A program made the translations under genes and the position numbers. Below are positions 28,246 to 41,204 of a stretch of DNA of 64,000 bases, one piece after another (position 1 is the stretch's first letter; each line of letters begins with the position of its first letter). The notes under the pieces were generated by a model. It ran no database searches and was not told the DNA's origin. It saw only the letters and a program-made list of their open reading frames with translations. Where the stretch lies: positions 1,797,527-1,861,526 of the forward strand of contig VZRZ01004576.1 of the NCBI GenBank assembly GCA_013398175.1, given 5' to 3'. The stretch is from Climacteris rufus. Taxonomy: Eukaryota > Chordata > Aves > Passeriformes > Climacteridae.

Positions 28246-28271
28246 CTTTCTCCTGGAATTCCTGCGGGTAA
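28246..28271 (-). CDS. SKAP2: SKAP2 exon 3 (26-bp microexon)
   Basis: This 26-bp microexon has an acceptor tract of TTC repeats ending CTCTGCAG and a consensus donor AAAG|GTGAGT. Joined to exon 2 it reads Ser-YPQEFQEK, matching human SKAP2 residues about 57-66 (SIYLQEFQDK) with no length difference. The final G plus the first two bases of exon 4 makes a Glu codon. It closes the helical dimerisation region and leads into the acidic linker. Phase agreement on both sides and the alignment at exactly the expected place argue against chance. Very unusually, the sequence just downstream in the sense direction is a GC-rich block with a CTCF-like motif and a minisatellite. The exon is too small for ab initio gene finders and is likely to be missed in automated annotation. 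Confidence 0.88.
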
Positions 28272-30543
28272 CTGCAGAGACAAGAAGAAGAAGAACCAGC
28301 ATCAAGAAATGCACACCTGCAAACCCACGGTCCTAGGACATGGCACGGAACAACAACTAGCTTTCAACAGGTTTCGTAGTTGAAACTTAGCGCTGCAAGT
28401 TTTCCTTGGAAATTCTGAAGTCTTTATCTTTGGCTTAAAGTATTTATTCAGTCTTCCTTGTGCCCTTGCAGCTGCAAGAATCCCAGTCACTTCAAGGAAG
28501 ATTTGAACAAAATCAAACCCAGACTGAGCAGCTATTTCTAGGAACATACCTCTACTCAGATACCTTAAGGTGTAAAATCCCATAAAAGCATCTTTAATTT
28601 TAGTAAACCTTCTAAATGTTAACATATTTCAAAAAGTTTTGTGCACAAGTAAAACCATGAAGCATATTTTAAAATAAACCAGTAGGTCAGGAGGAAAAGA
28701 AAAAAAAAAAATCACCAACAGTGGTTATAGCTGCAGTAGATTTGCAGAAATCCAAATGAAAATACATTACTAATTAGCCAGAAATATAAAAGTTAACTCA
28801 TGCCTACATAAAAATTCCATTTCAAATAAGGAGGTCTCAACTTACATAATGCCTAGAAAACCTAAAATAATTTATCATCCCAGAGGGAAAATACACTTTT
28901 ATATACTGTTTCTTCAGAATACAATCTTGGTATTTCAGAGACAAAAATAATCACAGGATGCAGTTTGATTATACAGACAAAACCAGGACAGAGTTATGTA
29001 AAATAGCATTCAAGAAGCATTCATGGGCTATGAACTAACTGGCAAGCAAAATGCAGCTGCCAAGGTCATCTTTATGAACAATAAGCAGTAGTAAGTATAT
29101 CAGGTTAGTCAATAAGGAGATATTGGCAAGAAAAGAGCAGGAGAGAAAGGAATGGTCTAGAGATAAACTGAGAAATGCAAACAGAGATAAAAGGCCAGAT
29201 CTAAGAAATCTGGTGCAGCAAGTGGTAGCAATAGTTAGACACAGCCCACTACATGGAATGTGAAAATCAAAGAAGTCTACAATGTGCACATATTTTGTAG
29301 CCTGCATGAAAAGCAAAATACTGTTAACAGTGAATAATATTACAGGAGATGAGGAAGGAATTAGGAATTAAAATAAGATGTGAAACCATGGGGTCATGCA
29401 AGTGAACAGCAAAAGATTCAGTGTCAATATGCTCATAACTGCAGGTTCCCTCCCTTTGATATTTCATCATCCAAAAAAGCATCATTCAGTCAAGAAAAAA
29501 GTCAGTAGTGCTGTATCTGCAAATCAGCTGTATGGTCACACTTAACTCAATAACCCAGAAAGGAAAGCACAGGAAAGGGAAAAAAAAAAAATCCTGCTTT
29601 CTTAAAAGAGAGGCTGGGGAAGAGCTAATTCTCTCAGCATTTACAGCCTGAATGAAAGGAACACAAACCCCCAACTACAAGATTTTGGGACACATCTCAT
29701 GTCTCCCTCCAGTTAGCACCATACAAAGAATGTTGCCCTGGACAGATGATTGTGCTGTCCTTGAATTGTAAACAAGTGGCCACAGGGGCAGAAGCATGCC
29801 ATCAAAGGAATGCATAGGAGATAGCACACAGGAGTGATCAGTAGAAAAACACTTTGACAACAACAACGTGAAAAGAACAGCAAGTACTAGGCTATATCCT
29901 AGTTGATTAGAGTAGTAAGTAAAGAGATTTTTCAAGGAAAATTTTGTAGCACAAATGAAACTGTAGCTAAATTTCTTTAGTTGAATTGCTGACTGAAATT
30001 AACACACCACAGAACTGTCTCAAATCATCCTTGATATTAAAACAAACAAAAAGACCCACTGCCCTCTGCTTTGTCTGTCATAGCACTTAGCTTAAGCAAA
30101 CTTATGATCTATAGTTTTCAGTTACGTTTCAGTTTTCTATTACAGAGCTAAACAACAGAATATGTATTAAAGCAAAGTCAGCATTGAATTATGCTGTCTT
30201 ACACCAGCTGAGTATGGTGATAGGAAGCTCATTCATATCCTCAGTGCATTCTATTTCTCACACTTTAATGAATCTTACCAAAGCAGAGGGGAAGGCAAGC
30301 TCTACTCAACTAGCTTGCAATCAGGTTTCAGAATATTAAGCAACTCAAATGGGACAAATCATTCTGTTCCCATTTCTTACTAAACTGTAGCAGTTTTGAG
30401 AAGGAAAGACTTGAACTCATGTTGACTTTTTGATAAAATCAGGACCTAGACAGATTTTTAATTGTTATTATTGTTAATGTTTATTAAAAGATTGTAAAAA
30501 GCTTTATCAGTAAGTGATTTTACAACATATTAAATCCACTTAC
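28272..30543 (-). other. SKAP2: SKAP2 intron 2
   Basis: This short intron (2,272 bp) links exon 2 to the microexon. The 3' end carries several TTC triplets followed by TCTCTGCAG, a strong acceptor likely to help recognition of the 26-bp exon. Nothing else is recognised in it. Confidence 0.85.
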
Positions 30544-30649
30544 CTCGCCTTAACATCCATTATCTTCTTAAGAAGAACTTCCCCTCTTTCTTTTGCTTTC
30601 TTGGATAGATTTTCTCCTTTTAGTGTTTGGGTAACAAATGTTTCAATAT
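30544..30649 (-). CDS. SKAP2: SKAP2 exon 2 (dimerisation helix)
   Basis: This 106-bp internal exon encodes 34 whole codons with split codons at both ends. The acceptor is a T-rich tract ending TTTATTTAG, and the donor is AG|GTAAGT at 30,538-30,543. The translation starts with a split Asp codon, then IETFVTQTLKGENLSKKAKE, and ends KKIMDVKA. Human SKAP2 has VETFVADILKGENLSKKAKE and KKIKDVKS at the same place, so ENLSKKAKE is identical. The segment is amphipathic and Lys-rich, and lies in the N-terminal helical domain that mediates SKAP2 homodimerisation and contacts the PH domain. It begins with the last two bases of a codon, so exon 1 must end in a single G. It ends in AG, which completes as AGT (Ser) with exon 3. 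Homology is strong and the boundaries are unambiguous. Confidence 0.93.
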
Positions 30650-33600
30650 CTAAATAAAAAAGAAAAATAAATACACCTCAAAAAAAGACAAAATACTGCT
30701 GTAATGACTTTGTCCTGATACTACTGTGAAAAAACCAAGAAAATTATTTTCAGTCCTACTCACAGCGTAGTTAACGGACATTTTAGACTGTAAATGGAAT
30801 ACATTTGCTCTCTATCTACTTATGCTTAGCACAGCAAATCCTGTGGTGACATTTGATTCTTGCTCACTTAATTATGCTATGTAAGTCCTAATAAATTGCA
30901 GTCCTATAACAATTACTTTCCATCACCTAAAGTAAAAGACAAAGCTAAAACATGGAAATAGCCTTTATGCATATATTACTGCCATGTTATTTCAGAAGTT
31001 CAAGTTCCAAAGATGGTTGTGTAATTTATTATTTCAGCAGTAACACTTACCCAGATACTAATATAGCTCACTTACTGATTACAGTATTTTCAAGTGTTTT
31101 CACTTTGCCTCTGAAATCACTAATTGACTAAAGATTCATATCCAAAGCAATCCTGACAACAATTAGGTGGGCACAATAACCATATCGAAGGAGTCAAGCT
31201 CAACAATCTGCTTGAAATTAAGCACACCTGCACTTGTAGAATCATAAACTAAGGTTCTAGCCTGCACTGTAATTTTTAATTCTTATACAGAGGATACATT
31301 TATATAGTCACGTAGGAACAAAGTATTCCATAAAAGTTACCACAGTTCTATTAATATAGCAAATATCCATTCCATAGGATTAAAACAATGCAGTGTCTGA
31401 GATTTTGTGGGAGTGTAACTCCCTCGGTAGTACGTTCTCTTCATCAACAAAACAATGGCAAAAGCCAACTCTAAAAGTTTCTTACAGTTACCAATCAACA
31501 TACAATTACTCCAAAAACAGAAAAGTAGAAATACAACCAAAAAACCCTGCTTATTAACATAAATGTCTCACCTGTACAAGTAACCACTGTCCTTAAATAA
31601 GAGAAAGCAAGTGTAAGCAACAGAAAACCACACAGTGCCTGCCCACTCCCACTCCCACACATTTATGTACTTTGGCTCACTCTGTCTAGATGCAAATACA
31701 TACGGATAGTACTATTTTAATCATCTAATTTTTCCAATCAGATGAGATATTCCTTTTTAATACAAAAATATAAAACAGTCAATTAAGTACTCAACTGTCT
31801 GCATGCAAAAGTTTACATGAATATTTACTGCAGATTTCCTAAATGAAAAATTTAATTGCCTGCTTTTTTTCTTTACAAAACAGAAACATATCGCACTTTG
31901 TATTACAGGCTGCAAGAAAATAAGCCAAAATTTACCCTTTGAGAATGCTAGCACAGCTATTACAAACATGTTGTTCTTTACAAATAAATTACTAATAATA
32001 AATTATTTAGATGTTTAGATTGCTGTCTTCACAAAGTGTAGCCAAAATATTAATTCTGAACAGTATTTTAGAATTCTGAAGAATGATATTGATCCCCCTC
32101 CCCATAAGACAGAGAATCTTCCCCATTACATTTTCCAAAGCAATCCTGAATGGGGGAGGCCCTCAGTTCTGTGGCATTCCTTCTTTAGAAGGACAGAAGG
32201 AAAGGCACTTAACGTGTATTAATGAATCCTCCAGACATACCCCCAACAGCCTCTATGCTGTACACCAAGCATCCCTAGAAAGATTTCATCCTAACCCATA
32301 GAAAAAGTACACATCTTCATAAATTCCAATGATTGGAACTGCCAATCATGCTGGCAGATGAGGACCCACAGAATCCAATGACATTGACCAACTACAAAAC
32401 GTAGGCCAAAAAAACTGACACTTTTACTATATTGAGAGCAAAAATCAAAACCATCCATGGTTTTTCTCTCAATGAAACCTAACAGGATTTTCCAGTACAA
32501 AACAACCTTTCACTTGGAGAGGGACAGCCTGATTAAATATTTATATTTCCATGCTTTTATGTATTTATTTTAAAAATTAGATAGCAGCTTCAAAGTTCTA
32601 ACTAGGAGGTAATATGCAAAAATGTTGAAGATTTAGTCATGTTCATAAATCAGAAGCAATGCTTGCACAGTAACCTTTGGACACTAATTAATCACAAAAC
32701 TACACTTCAGAAGTCTTCATTTAAACTCAGTGGGCTTCTTTACTTCCTGGAAAAGCTCAAAACCCAGGTGAGAATTCTGCCATCTCACATTTTGACTGAC
32801 TATCAAAACTTTATTCAAATACAAATGCTGAGATAACACAATTAAGGAGTATGTGGGGAAAAGAAACCGAATTGAATATCAAGCAAGAATTACCACTTCA
32901 GGCTTAAAATACACTGTAGATACAAAAATTCAAGGACTAACCATTTTGTTGACAGATTTTGTTCTTTCCCAGAAAATCTTGGGAAAAAAAAGAAAAATAG
33001 TATTTCTGCTATATCAAAAGCAGAAATAATAGAAATTTTTTCAACCATGGAAGGACAGGGAAGAAGTAGATGCTCCATTTATTCTCAGTGTAAGTAGAGT
33101 TGGAGGAGACAGAAAGAGACATACAAATCCTTACAAGTTTGTAATTTCAAAACAGCAGCACTTACAGAAAAGACATCCCTGGGATGGCTTCCCTCTCCCA
33201 TGAGATTGTGAAACAAGTTCTCCAAGCTTAGGTATCCACAATGAGGGTGCACTGTTTCATCATGGAACACTATTATTTCCATATGTCCAGAGATGCCATA
33301 TGGCTTTTTTCATCACAACCCCAAAATATGAAGACAGACCTGACATACACATAATGCTAAAGAAGCAGTGTATGTGGAAATTACATGTTATTGTATCATA
33401 GCTTTTTCTTATCTATTCACAATTACACTGTATGCTATCTATCTGGCTGCAGCCATGTTCTAATTTGCTTTGTAAAGCCATCCAGGATGTGCCAGGTGCA
33501 CAAGATGAGTAACATCCTAAGCTCCTCTGGACAACAAACCAGCAAGTCATCCAAGTTCTGATCATCACTACCTGTACTTCCACACTGTGGGGGAATATGG

Positions 33601-35040
33601 ACTGCCTTATCACAAGGAAATATTCCTGTCATTTCTCTGACCCTCCACGAAGTGTGTTACCTTGGAATGAGATCAGAACCTGGGACTTCAGTACAACAGC
33701 TCCGAGTTTCATAGCATAAACTTCAAAGAGAAGACAGCAAAATTTACCCATTTCTCACCACTATTCTAGTCACTTACTTGCTCTTCCCTCTCCAGGATGA
33801 TCCACAACTTGGTCTTTCCTCTACTAGCTTAATGCTACACAGGAAATGAAACTACTTGTCACAAGCACTTGACTGTAGACCTGTTTCATGCTTCAGCAGC
33901 AGCTGATCCATTGAGGAATTTATAAAGGACTAAAAGATAAACTCCAAAAAGAAAATCTCTTTGAACAGATTTCTGACTCAAAAGCACTTCAACTAATCAG
34001 AGCAAGAAATCCAAATTACAAGTTTCCATAAATTATTCCTAACAAACTGATCAGCTACTTAGTATCACACATTGCAGATACTTAGCTGTTCCCACTGGAA
34101 ACACAAATATTAAAAAAAAAAGCTAACAAAAAAAATACACTGTGGAAACCTATTTAACACCTCAACTTTTCTTAAGCTTATGTGCTAGACTGCCTGATAG
34201 CTTGAATACCCATACTTGTTGCTCTGTTTCTTTAAGCTCACAATGTTAAATTTGTTTGCAGCATACCCCAGAGAAATTATTTGCCTGCAGAAATGAACAA
34301 AAGCTACCAAACTCAGAGATCCAATTCGCTCACAAATTGCTCTGCCAATACAGGTTACAAACCGACAGAAAAGGGAAGTCACACCACAGTCTAGCTCTGT
34401 CCAATTCAACCGCTTCATACAGTTCAAGACTTCAGTGCCCATTCACAGAAGAGTTAAAAGCTAAAAGCCATTTTAATTTCATTTTCATCTACATTTCTTT
34501 TACAAGGAGAAGAGCTAAGATTTATTTTGCATTTCATTGTTAAAAAGTTTATGGTTCTCTTTACTTCAATGATTATAAACAGACAACACTGCAAGATTTT
34601 AATTGTTTTGACATCTTTGGAGCTATTTTCTTTTAATGAAGGCTGAAACCACACAGATGGAATTTTTCAGGAACATTGTAAATTTCTAGCCCAAAGCAAG
34701 CACTGTGTTAAAGAGTGCTAATCATAACAAATCATAGCACATTTGTTGTTTACAGGGTTTAATATGTAAATATAAGTCACACTTAATAAACAAACATACT
34801 TAGGACAGAACTACCTCAATTTTGTGTCAGGGCAGGCCAAGCAGACTCTCACAGAGGCGTTCAAAGAGCGCGTGCTGGGTCTTTCTTTCTCCCCTCCTCC
34901 AGCAGATAATGAAATTGTTGTCCAAATACGTTATCCAAAAGTTAATCGCTTCCTCATGGACACATGAACTGATGAGTTGACACCGTTCAGATGGCAAGAG
35001 AAGCAGCAGCAAGTGGCCCTGAGACAGGGCTGTTTGCAGA

Positions 35041-35162
35041 GCCGGCAGGGCACGCGCGCAGCTCCCCTGCACGAGCCCGTCCGGAGGCCGGACACCCACC
35101 CGTGGCGTGACAGGGACACCGGCACGGGATAACCCGGCACGGGCACTGCCACTCGCACCGGA
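35041..35162. other. Compact CpG cluster in SKAP2 intron 1
   Basis: Sixteen CpG dinucleotides in about 122 bp, surrounded by AT-rich intron. It includes two near-copies of CCGGCACGGG (around 35,119 and 35,134). It is too short for a classical CpG island. It could be an alternative promoter or enhancer core, or a remnant of an inserted GC-rich element. The minus-strand open frame across it (34,827-35,351) has no recognisable protein similarity. Confidence 0.45.
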
Positions 35163-37268
35163 AGGCAGCAGCAGGTCAGCAGAACAATTCCTCCGGCCAA
35201 AAGCCTTTTCCCATCTCTCTTCCACCTCAAGGACCGAGAGAGCCAGCAGCCGGCTGCCAGCCAGAGAATTTGGGAAGGCAGGCCAGAGAATTTTGGGAAG
35301 TAGCTGCAAGCTAGGCACATTTGTTACACACACACTGTCCAAAGGTGACAAACATTAAACAGACTGCCATGTATCTTTCAGCTTTACATGGGCTGGCATT
35401 AGAAAGCAATTAATTAATTTGATTTCCAAGTTTTCGTGCGATTCATTTGTAGGGAACAGGTCTGAAGACAAACTATCAAGCAATACCTGTCACTGCCTGT
35501 TCTCTTGAATAAAGAAATATTTGAGGATTTTGGTTTTGCTCTCCCCCGCCTTCACAACTATATTTTAAAGTCTCTCTCCAGAGTTTGCTAAATTGCTTTT
35601 TAAATATATATACACTTAATCAGAAACAGAACACATGATGTAAAATAAAAGTGACTGAAACTTCAAGATGTTTAAAAATACCATTTATCCAGCCTAACAA
35701 GAAGGTGAGCTTTCCTTTTAGTGCAAAGTCCTGGAAAGGACTGCCTTTAGAAACTGCTGTACCTTAAATCCCCAGAAGCAAGGGGATTTAAGGTTATGTT
35801 GCTGTGTTGACAAATACAAAGTATAATGGAAAACATTGATGCTCAACAGCTTTTTTAGTGATTTAGAAAGCAGAAGTACACACAAACTGCTAGGACTCCT
35901 CAAATGAAGTAGATAGATAACACATCTCTTTTAAAATATTAAAAAAGAAAAATTATAATCAAGGACTATATATATACATATATATCTCTAAGCCCATTGG
36001 CTGAGTAGCTGAGCATCCTCTATCTGCATTTAAGAGGTGAGAAAAGATGAAGCTGTAACATATTAAGCATATCACGAAAAAAAACACACCAGTACAAATC
36101 ATGATCAAGTTACAAAATGATTCCAAATGAACTATAATAAAAAATGTTAAGGATTAACCTAAAGATTTACACTGTATGCCACATTATGCTGTGTCTATTG
36201 TGGTTTGTTGACATATGATTATGAAAGAAATGTAAACCCAGTCAGATGAGAAAGATAGACTCCATGTTAATTGAAAAAGACAAACTAAGTGAATAATGAG
36301 TATATAAAAAATAGCCTATGCCATTTTTATCACCCACATATGACACTTATTCCCAAATTTATGGCAGAGACAATTGAACTATGTTTCAAATCACTGGAGC
36401 TTATTTCTTACCAGGAATCACTCTGTGCATTTTTTTCACCTCACTGTTTCTATTCTTATTCCATTACTACTGAAACACATACATAGTACCAAAGCTGTAA
36501 ATACATGTCGACTTGAAAGATGTCTACAATGATCATCCTGGTCTATCTTGCACAGATGGATTCCTCAGCAAGAACTGGCATTTATTAAAGCCTTGGAAAT
36601 ACGAAAATGATACTTTTTTAAAAAGAGTAAATTTTCAAACAGCAGTATGCTATTAAATTTGACCCATCCAATAAAGAAGAGCTATATTGTACCTAGGAGG
36701 CTTTTTCTATGACAGGCATGTAAGGAGCAAGTCCAGAAACAGCTGACATGGAAGACGAAAAAGGACAGTTCATTTTTTGGGGATCTCCCTCCAAAATAAA
36801 AGGTAAGCAACTCATGCACTGAATCCACTGTCTTGTAGTTTTCTTGCCTTGCCCTTTTCTGCAAGCTATTTCCAAGATGCAACTAAACAAGTAGGTAAAC
36901 AATACTAATTTGAAAAAAAAATGAGGAATCACACAGAAAAAAGTGATTTGGACAATATAACTAAACATTTAAATAAACTGAATAATATCTCAGTAGATCT
37001 TTAGGGCAAGAACATTGGCTTTTACTTAGTTTTAGGGTTTTGCTTGATAGAACAAAGAAAATAGATATTAGGATGGGATACAAGGTTCCATATAAAGTAG
37101 GGACATTTTTATTCTATCTTTATAGCATTTGTAACTTTTAACATAGGAATACAGAAGATTCAAACAAGAAATACTGCCAAGTGTGAAGGAAAATTGAACA
37201 AAAAACAAAGCAATAGCACCCATACTATAATCACAGGTGTCATAAACAGGAGAAAAGATATAAATGAG

Positions 37269-37284
37269 ATATATATATATATAT
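37269..37284. repeat. (AT)8 microsatellite
   Basis: Pure AT dinucleotide run in SKAP2 intron 1, likely length-polymorphic. Confidence 0.9.
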
Positions 37285-40200
37285 CTAATGATCATGACAC
37301 CATCAAAAACTTTGAAAAAATAAAGAAGTCTTACCTCCAACTAAATCTTTATTACTGAAAAAAACTCAAGAATTGTTTTCAAATCAAGATGACTGAAGCA
37401 ACCAGTCTGGTTTACATTACAGAAGAAATAATATGCCTTTGGGGAAGAAGCAGCCTCCAAACTCCTTCTCTTGTCTATGAACAGGCCAAAACTTAGAGTG
37501 TGCACAAAAGAATAAGGAAAAATAAAAAAAGAGAAGGCCTCCAACAATGTATACAATAATTTGAAGGACAAAAAAAAAGTAACATTATGCTTTGCCAAAC
37601 ACCCACAAAAAGATCATATAAACACAACAGAAGATAGCTTTACAAAATAAGAAAAGGCAGAGAGGGACTGGGCTTCCTTCACTAAATTCCAAAGTCTCAA
37701 ACATCATGTAGAAGTGCAGGGACATGGGCAGGGAATGAAGAAGTTACACAAACTACCACACACCTCCCACGTGTAAAGAAGGAGATAAGAGAGCAACAAA
37801 CTTACTTTTTCCTCCTAACAGAAGTTCAACTCATGGCCAGAGGACCCTGTTTCTGTCTCCAGTGTTTCCCTCTCACCACCTGAACAAGTCAGAGAAGACA
37901 GGATGGGATTGTGCAATCCCAATAGTTCTGTGCAATAAGTCTATTGCCACACTGACCTTTCTGCTTCAACTTCACAGAAACAGCTTCCTCCTGTTTCCAG
38001 CTAATGCAGTTAGCCCTGAGCTCAAGCTGTGCTTCTGCCTGGAACATTTCAGTGCCACTGATATGCAGCTATAATGACCCTGCCAGAATGTGTGACAGAA
38101 TTTGTTTCTGTGTTAAAGATATAATATTGTTTAGGTTCAAAGTAAAGCACTCACAAGTCAGAAATTTTCCTGTGCAACTTTAATTCATCCCCTGGTGTGT
38201 TTATTCCCATTATCACCATGTTTAACTACAGGAGCACTTGGTATGCTTTCCAGTAGGACCCCTGCTTGTTCAGCATAGCGGGTGGACGTACTCCAGCCAT
38301 CCATCAAGGGTAAGCGGGGATAAGGAAATCCATATGATCGTTCCTCCTTGTGGTGCAGAAGTTGGAAATAGTAGGCAAAAAAGCCAAGAAAAGGAGGAAG
38401 AGCAGAAGAGCACAGTATTTATGAGATTTTGCACCTGTGAGGGCCTCTCTGCTATGTGAGTACCAGGCAAAAAAAACAGCGCTTGTCCCTAGCCATTAGC
38501 TGCATGTTCTCAGCTTAACCTGATATGAAGAAGTGCCTGGCCCTTGTAATGGCCACTGAATATAGACATCTAACTCATATTATTTTCTGGAGAAACCAGC
38601 ACAGCCTGCAGTCAGGTGAATTTGAATTCTAATTCTGTTCCACCATTGATTATTTTTTGCAACCCCAATCACATCTTGTTTATTACACTAATTTTACCGA
38701 TGGGAAAACAATATTCCCTCATCTCAAGGAGGTGCTGGATCAATAACTGTGAGCCATTAAAATAATACATTAAGAAGAACCCTTGAAGAAGAGCATGCAG
38801 AAATTAATAACTATCTACTCACTGTGGTCTTTGTATTGTGTAAGAGTTTCTTAATGAATAGTAAAGATATTACAGAGCTCCCTTCCCTCCTCCATTGCCA
38901 TATATCTTCACCACATTAATAGTTAGAGGAAAAAAAACCAGAAGCCTACATAAAAGATTACCAGATCCTACACATATCAGTGAAAGAATTGCTCATACAG
39001 CCTGAATTATTCTAGTTTCTAACTTTCATGCACTTGACTGATAACCTTAAAAAAAGAGAGGTTAACACAAACTGTAAAAAGCAATGCCATTATTTTATTT
39101 TTCAAAATTAAGCAGGTTTTTTAATTTTCACATTGTATAACCATACCAAAAGTGGCAATTAGCAATTAAAAGTTACAGACTATTAGTTACTATAAGTAAT
39201 AATAAAACAAATACTTAATGATCATTGGTAAATCATTCCATTGTCTTCTTAACTTCAGTCCTACAGACAGCACTAAAGAAACCATCTCATTTTCTTCCAG
39301 AAAAGCTGAAGCTGTACACACTGTACAAACATTAGATACCTGTATGTAACTTATGCTGCTGATCATAGTGACTCTGAAAGTACATATACACAACCCTCTC
39401 GAGGAAAAATGGGTATTCTCAGTTTCAGTTCAAATACAAACTTTTGAGTCTCTCTTTCCATGGCAGACTGGATAAAGATGGGGAGAAAGAAGGACAAATT
39501 GTGTAAATGAGGTACCATGACTGAAAAAGAAATCACAATCTCAAATGATCCCATCTGTATCACATCCTCCCCCTTAAAAAAAAATCTTTAAGCACTTAAA
39601 ACACTGAAAAGTTTCAAGATGAGCTTCACTCAGTGAAACTAGCACCAAAACAAACATGCACACTTTTCATCTGACCACAAGTTCAAGAATTCAGTATTGG
39701 CACAGAAAATACCAAGGTTTGGAAAGGCTCTCTAAGGGTAATATTTATTTTAGTCTAAAGGATTAAGAATCTATTCCATGATGTGAAATAATGAGAAGCT
39801 TTCCTTTTCTTTTTTTCTGATGGCCTTCTATGCAAATTTGAACTACAGATGGTATGATCTGCAAGTAACATTCTTAGAAACTGCAGTTAAGAAACACGAT
39901 AGTTGGCAGAAGATGAGATGTGGTGAGAGCACTGTTTCAAGCATCAACTTTTACAAACAAGGTGTTAAAAAAAGAATAGTCTGCGAAGGTGATGAGCTGC
40001 ACTGGACTCCAGCAGGTGCCCTGCCATGTTATTGAGTGCTTGGCCTCAGAAGGAAGATTTCAAAAGGCATGGGTAGTTTGAATGGCAAAGGCAGAGTTAC
40101 ACAAGTTCCTGTGGCAGAAACAGAAGTTCTCAAAAGAGAGCACCACTGAAATTAAAATGGTTTCAGGACAGCAAACTATTCGATAAAGATACCAGAAAAG

Positions 40201-40672
40201 CCAACCTTTAAGTATACAATTTATTTTAATTAACAGCAATTAAAAAAAAAAATTAAATACGAGTTCTTGAAGGTAAAAGACAACCACCTGTATCCGGAAT
40301 TCTCTACTAACACTATAACCTTTCACGGTAAGAAATCATCCCATTCCTACGCTCCAACGCACCCTGAGAGCGTGGACAGGCACGGTCAGAGGTGTGTGAC
40401 GGATATGACAATACGCCAGCAATTCAGTAACCCTTTCGTTCGCTCCTCAGCTGTTCAGCGGGGAAGTTCATTACTTTGTTTCAGCTGATTCGGGCAGTCG
40501 GCCGGGCCGGCAGAGCCCGAGGGGACAGACTTCCCCCGGATGGCCGGGCGGTCACCCGGCGGTCACACGCTCCCCCACGCGTGTCCCCGGGAGCCCCAAA
40601 CACCTCACCTGGCTGGGGGCCCGCAGCCCCCGTCCGGCCCGGGAGCGGACACCTGACCCCTCCCGGGCGCCG

Positions 40673-41204
40673 NNNNNNNNNNNNNNNNNNNNNNNNNNNN
40701 NNNNNNNNNNNNNNNNNNNNNNNNNNNNNNNNNNNNNNNNNNNNNNNNNNNNNNNNNNNNNNNNNNNNNNNNNNNNNNNNNNNNNNNNNNNNNNNNNNNN
40801 NNNNNNNNNNNNNNNNNNNNNNNNNNNNNNNNNNNNNNNNNNNNNNNNNNNNNNNNNNNNNNNNNNNNNNNNNNNNNNNNNNNNNNNNNNNNNNNNNNNN
40901 NNNNNNNNNNNNNNNNNNNNNNNNNNNNNNNNNNNNNNNNNNNNNNNNNNNNNNNNNNNNNNNNNNNNNNNNNNNNNNNNNNNNNNNNNNNNNNNNNNNN
41001 NNNNNNNNNNNNNNNNNNNNNNNNNNNNNNNNNNNNNNNNNNNNNNNNNNNNNNNNNNNNNNNNNNNNNNNNNNNNNNNNNNNNNNNNNNNNNNNNNNNN
41101 NNNNNNNNNNNNNNNNNNNNNNNNNNNNNNNNNNNNNNNNNNNNNNNNNNNNNNNNNNNNNNNNNNNNNNNNNNNNNNNNNNNNNNNNNNNNNNNNNNNN
41201 NNNN
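40673..41204. other. Assembly gap (532 N) in the promoter CpG island
   Basis: An uninterrupted run of N with a non-round length, probably estimated by scaffolding. It is flanked by very GC-rich DNA, the usual cause of short-read drop-out in bird promoters. It probably hides coding exon 1 and the first splice donor of SKAP2. Confidence 0.98.

Larger units (their letters stand above)
30650..40672 (-). other. SKAP2: SKAP2 intron 1 (at least 10 kb; 5' end in gap)
   Basis: This is the sequence between the promoter island and exon 2. It is AT-rich with short (AT)n tracts (near 35,966-35,985 and 37,269-37,284) and a compact CpG cluster at 35,041-35,162. No match to the expected exon 1 peptide (LPEEIRNLLA in human) was seen on the minus strand. 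The last 200 bp on the right become GC-rich and belong to the promoter island. No other gene is supported. Confidence 0.75.

Noticed and set aside
27559..28383. Long open frames on both strands (about 250-260 codons) across the minisatellite
   Set aside because: They are open only because of the N run and a repeat period divisible by three. The part reading MHFLMLVLLLLVSA, which looks like a signal peptide, is the back-translated acceptor tract of SKAP2 intron 2.
34827..35351. 174-codon minus frame in intron 1
   Set aside because: Open because it crosses the CpG cluster. No protein similarity and an alternative overlapping frame of similar length.
40603..40672. Donor-like CCAG|GTGAGG on the minus strand as the end of SKAP2 exon 1
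   Set aside because: The phase needed by exon 2 gives a Pro/Gly/Arg-rich peptide unlike the conserved SKAP2 start. It may be a non-coding donor but cannot be called the coding exon.
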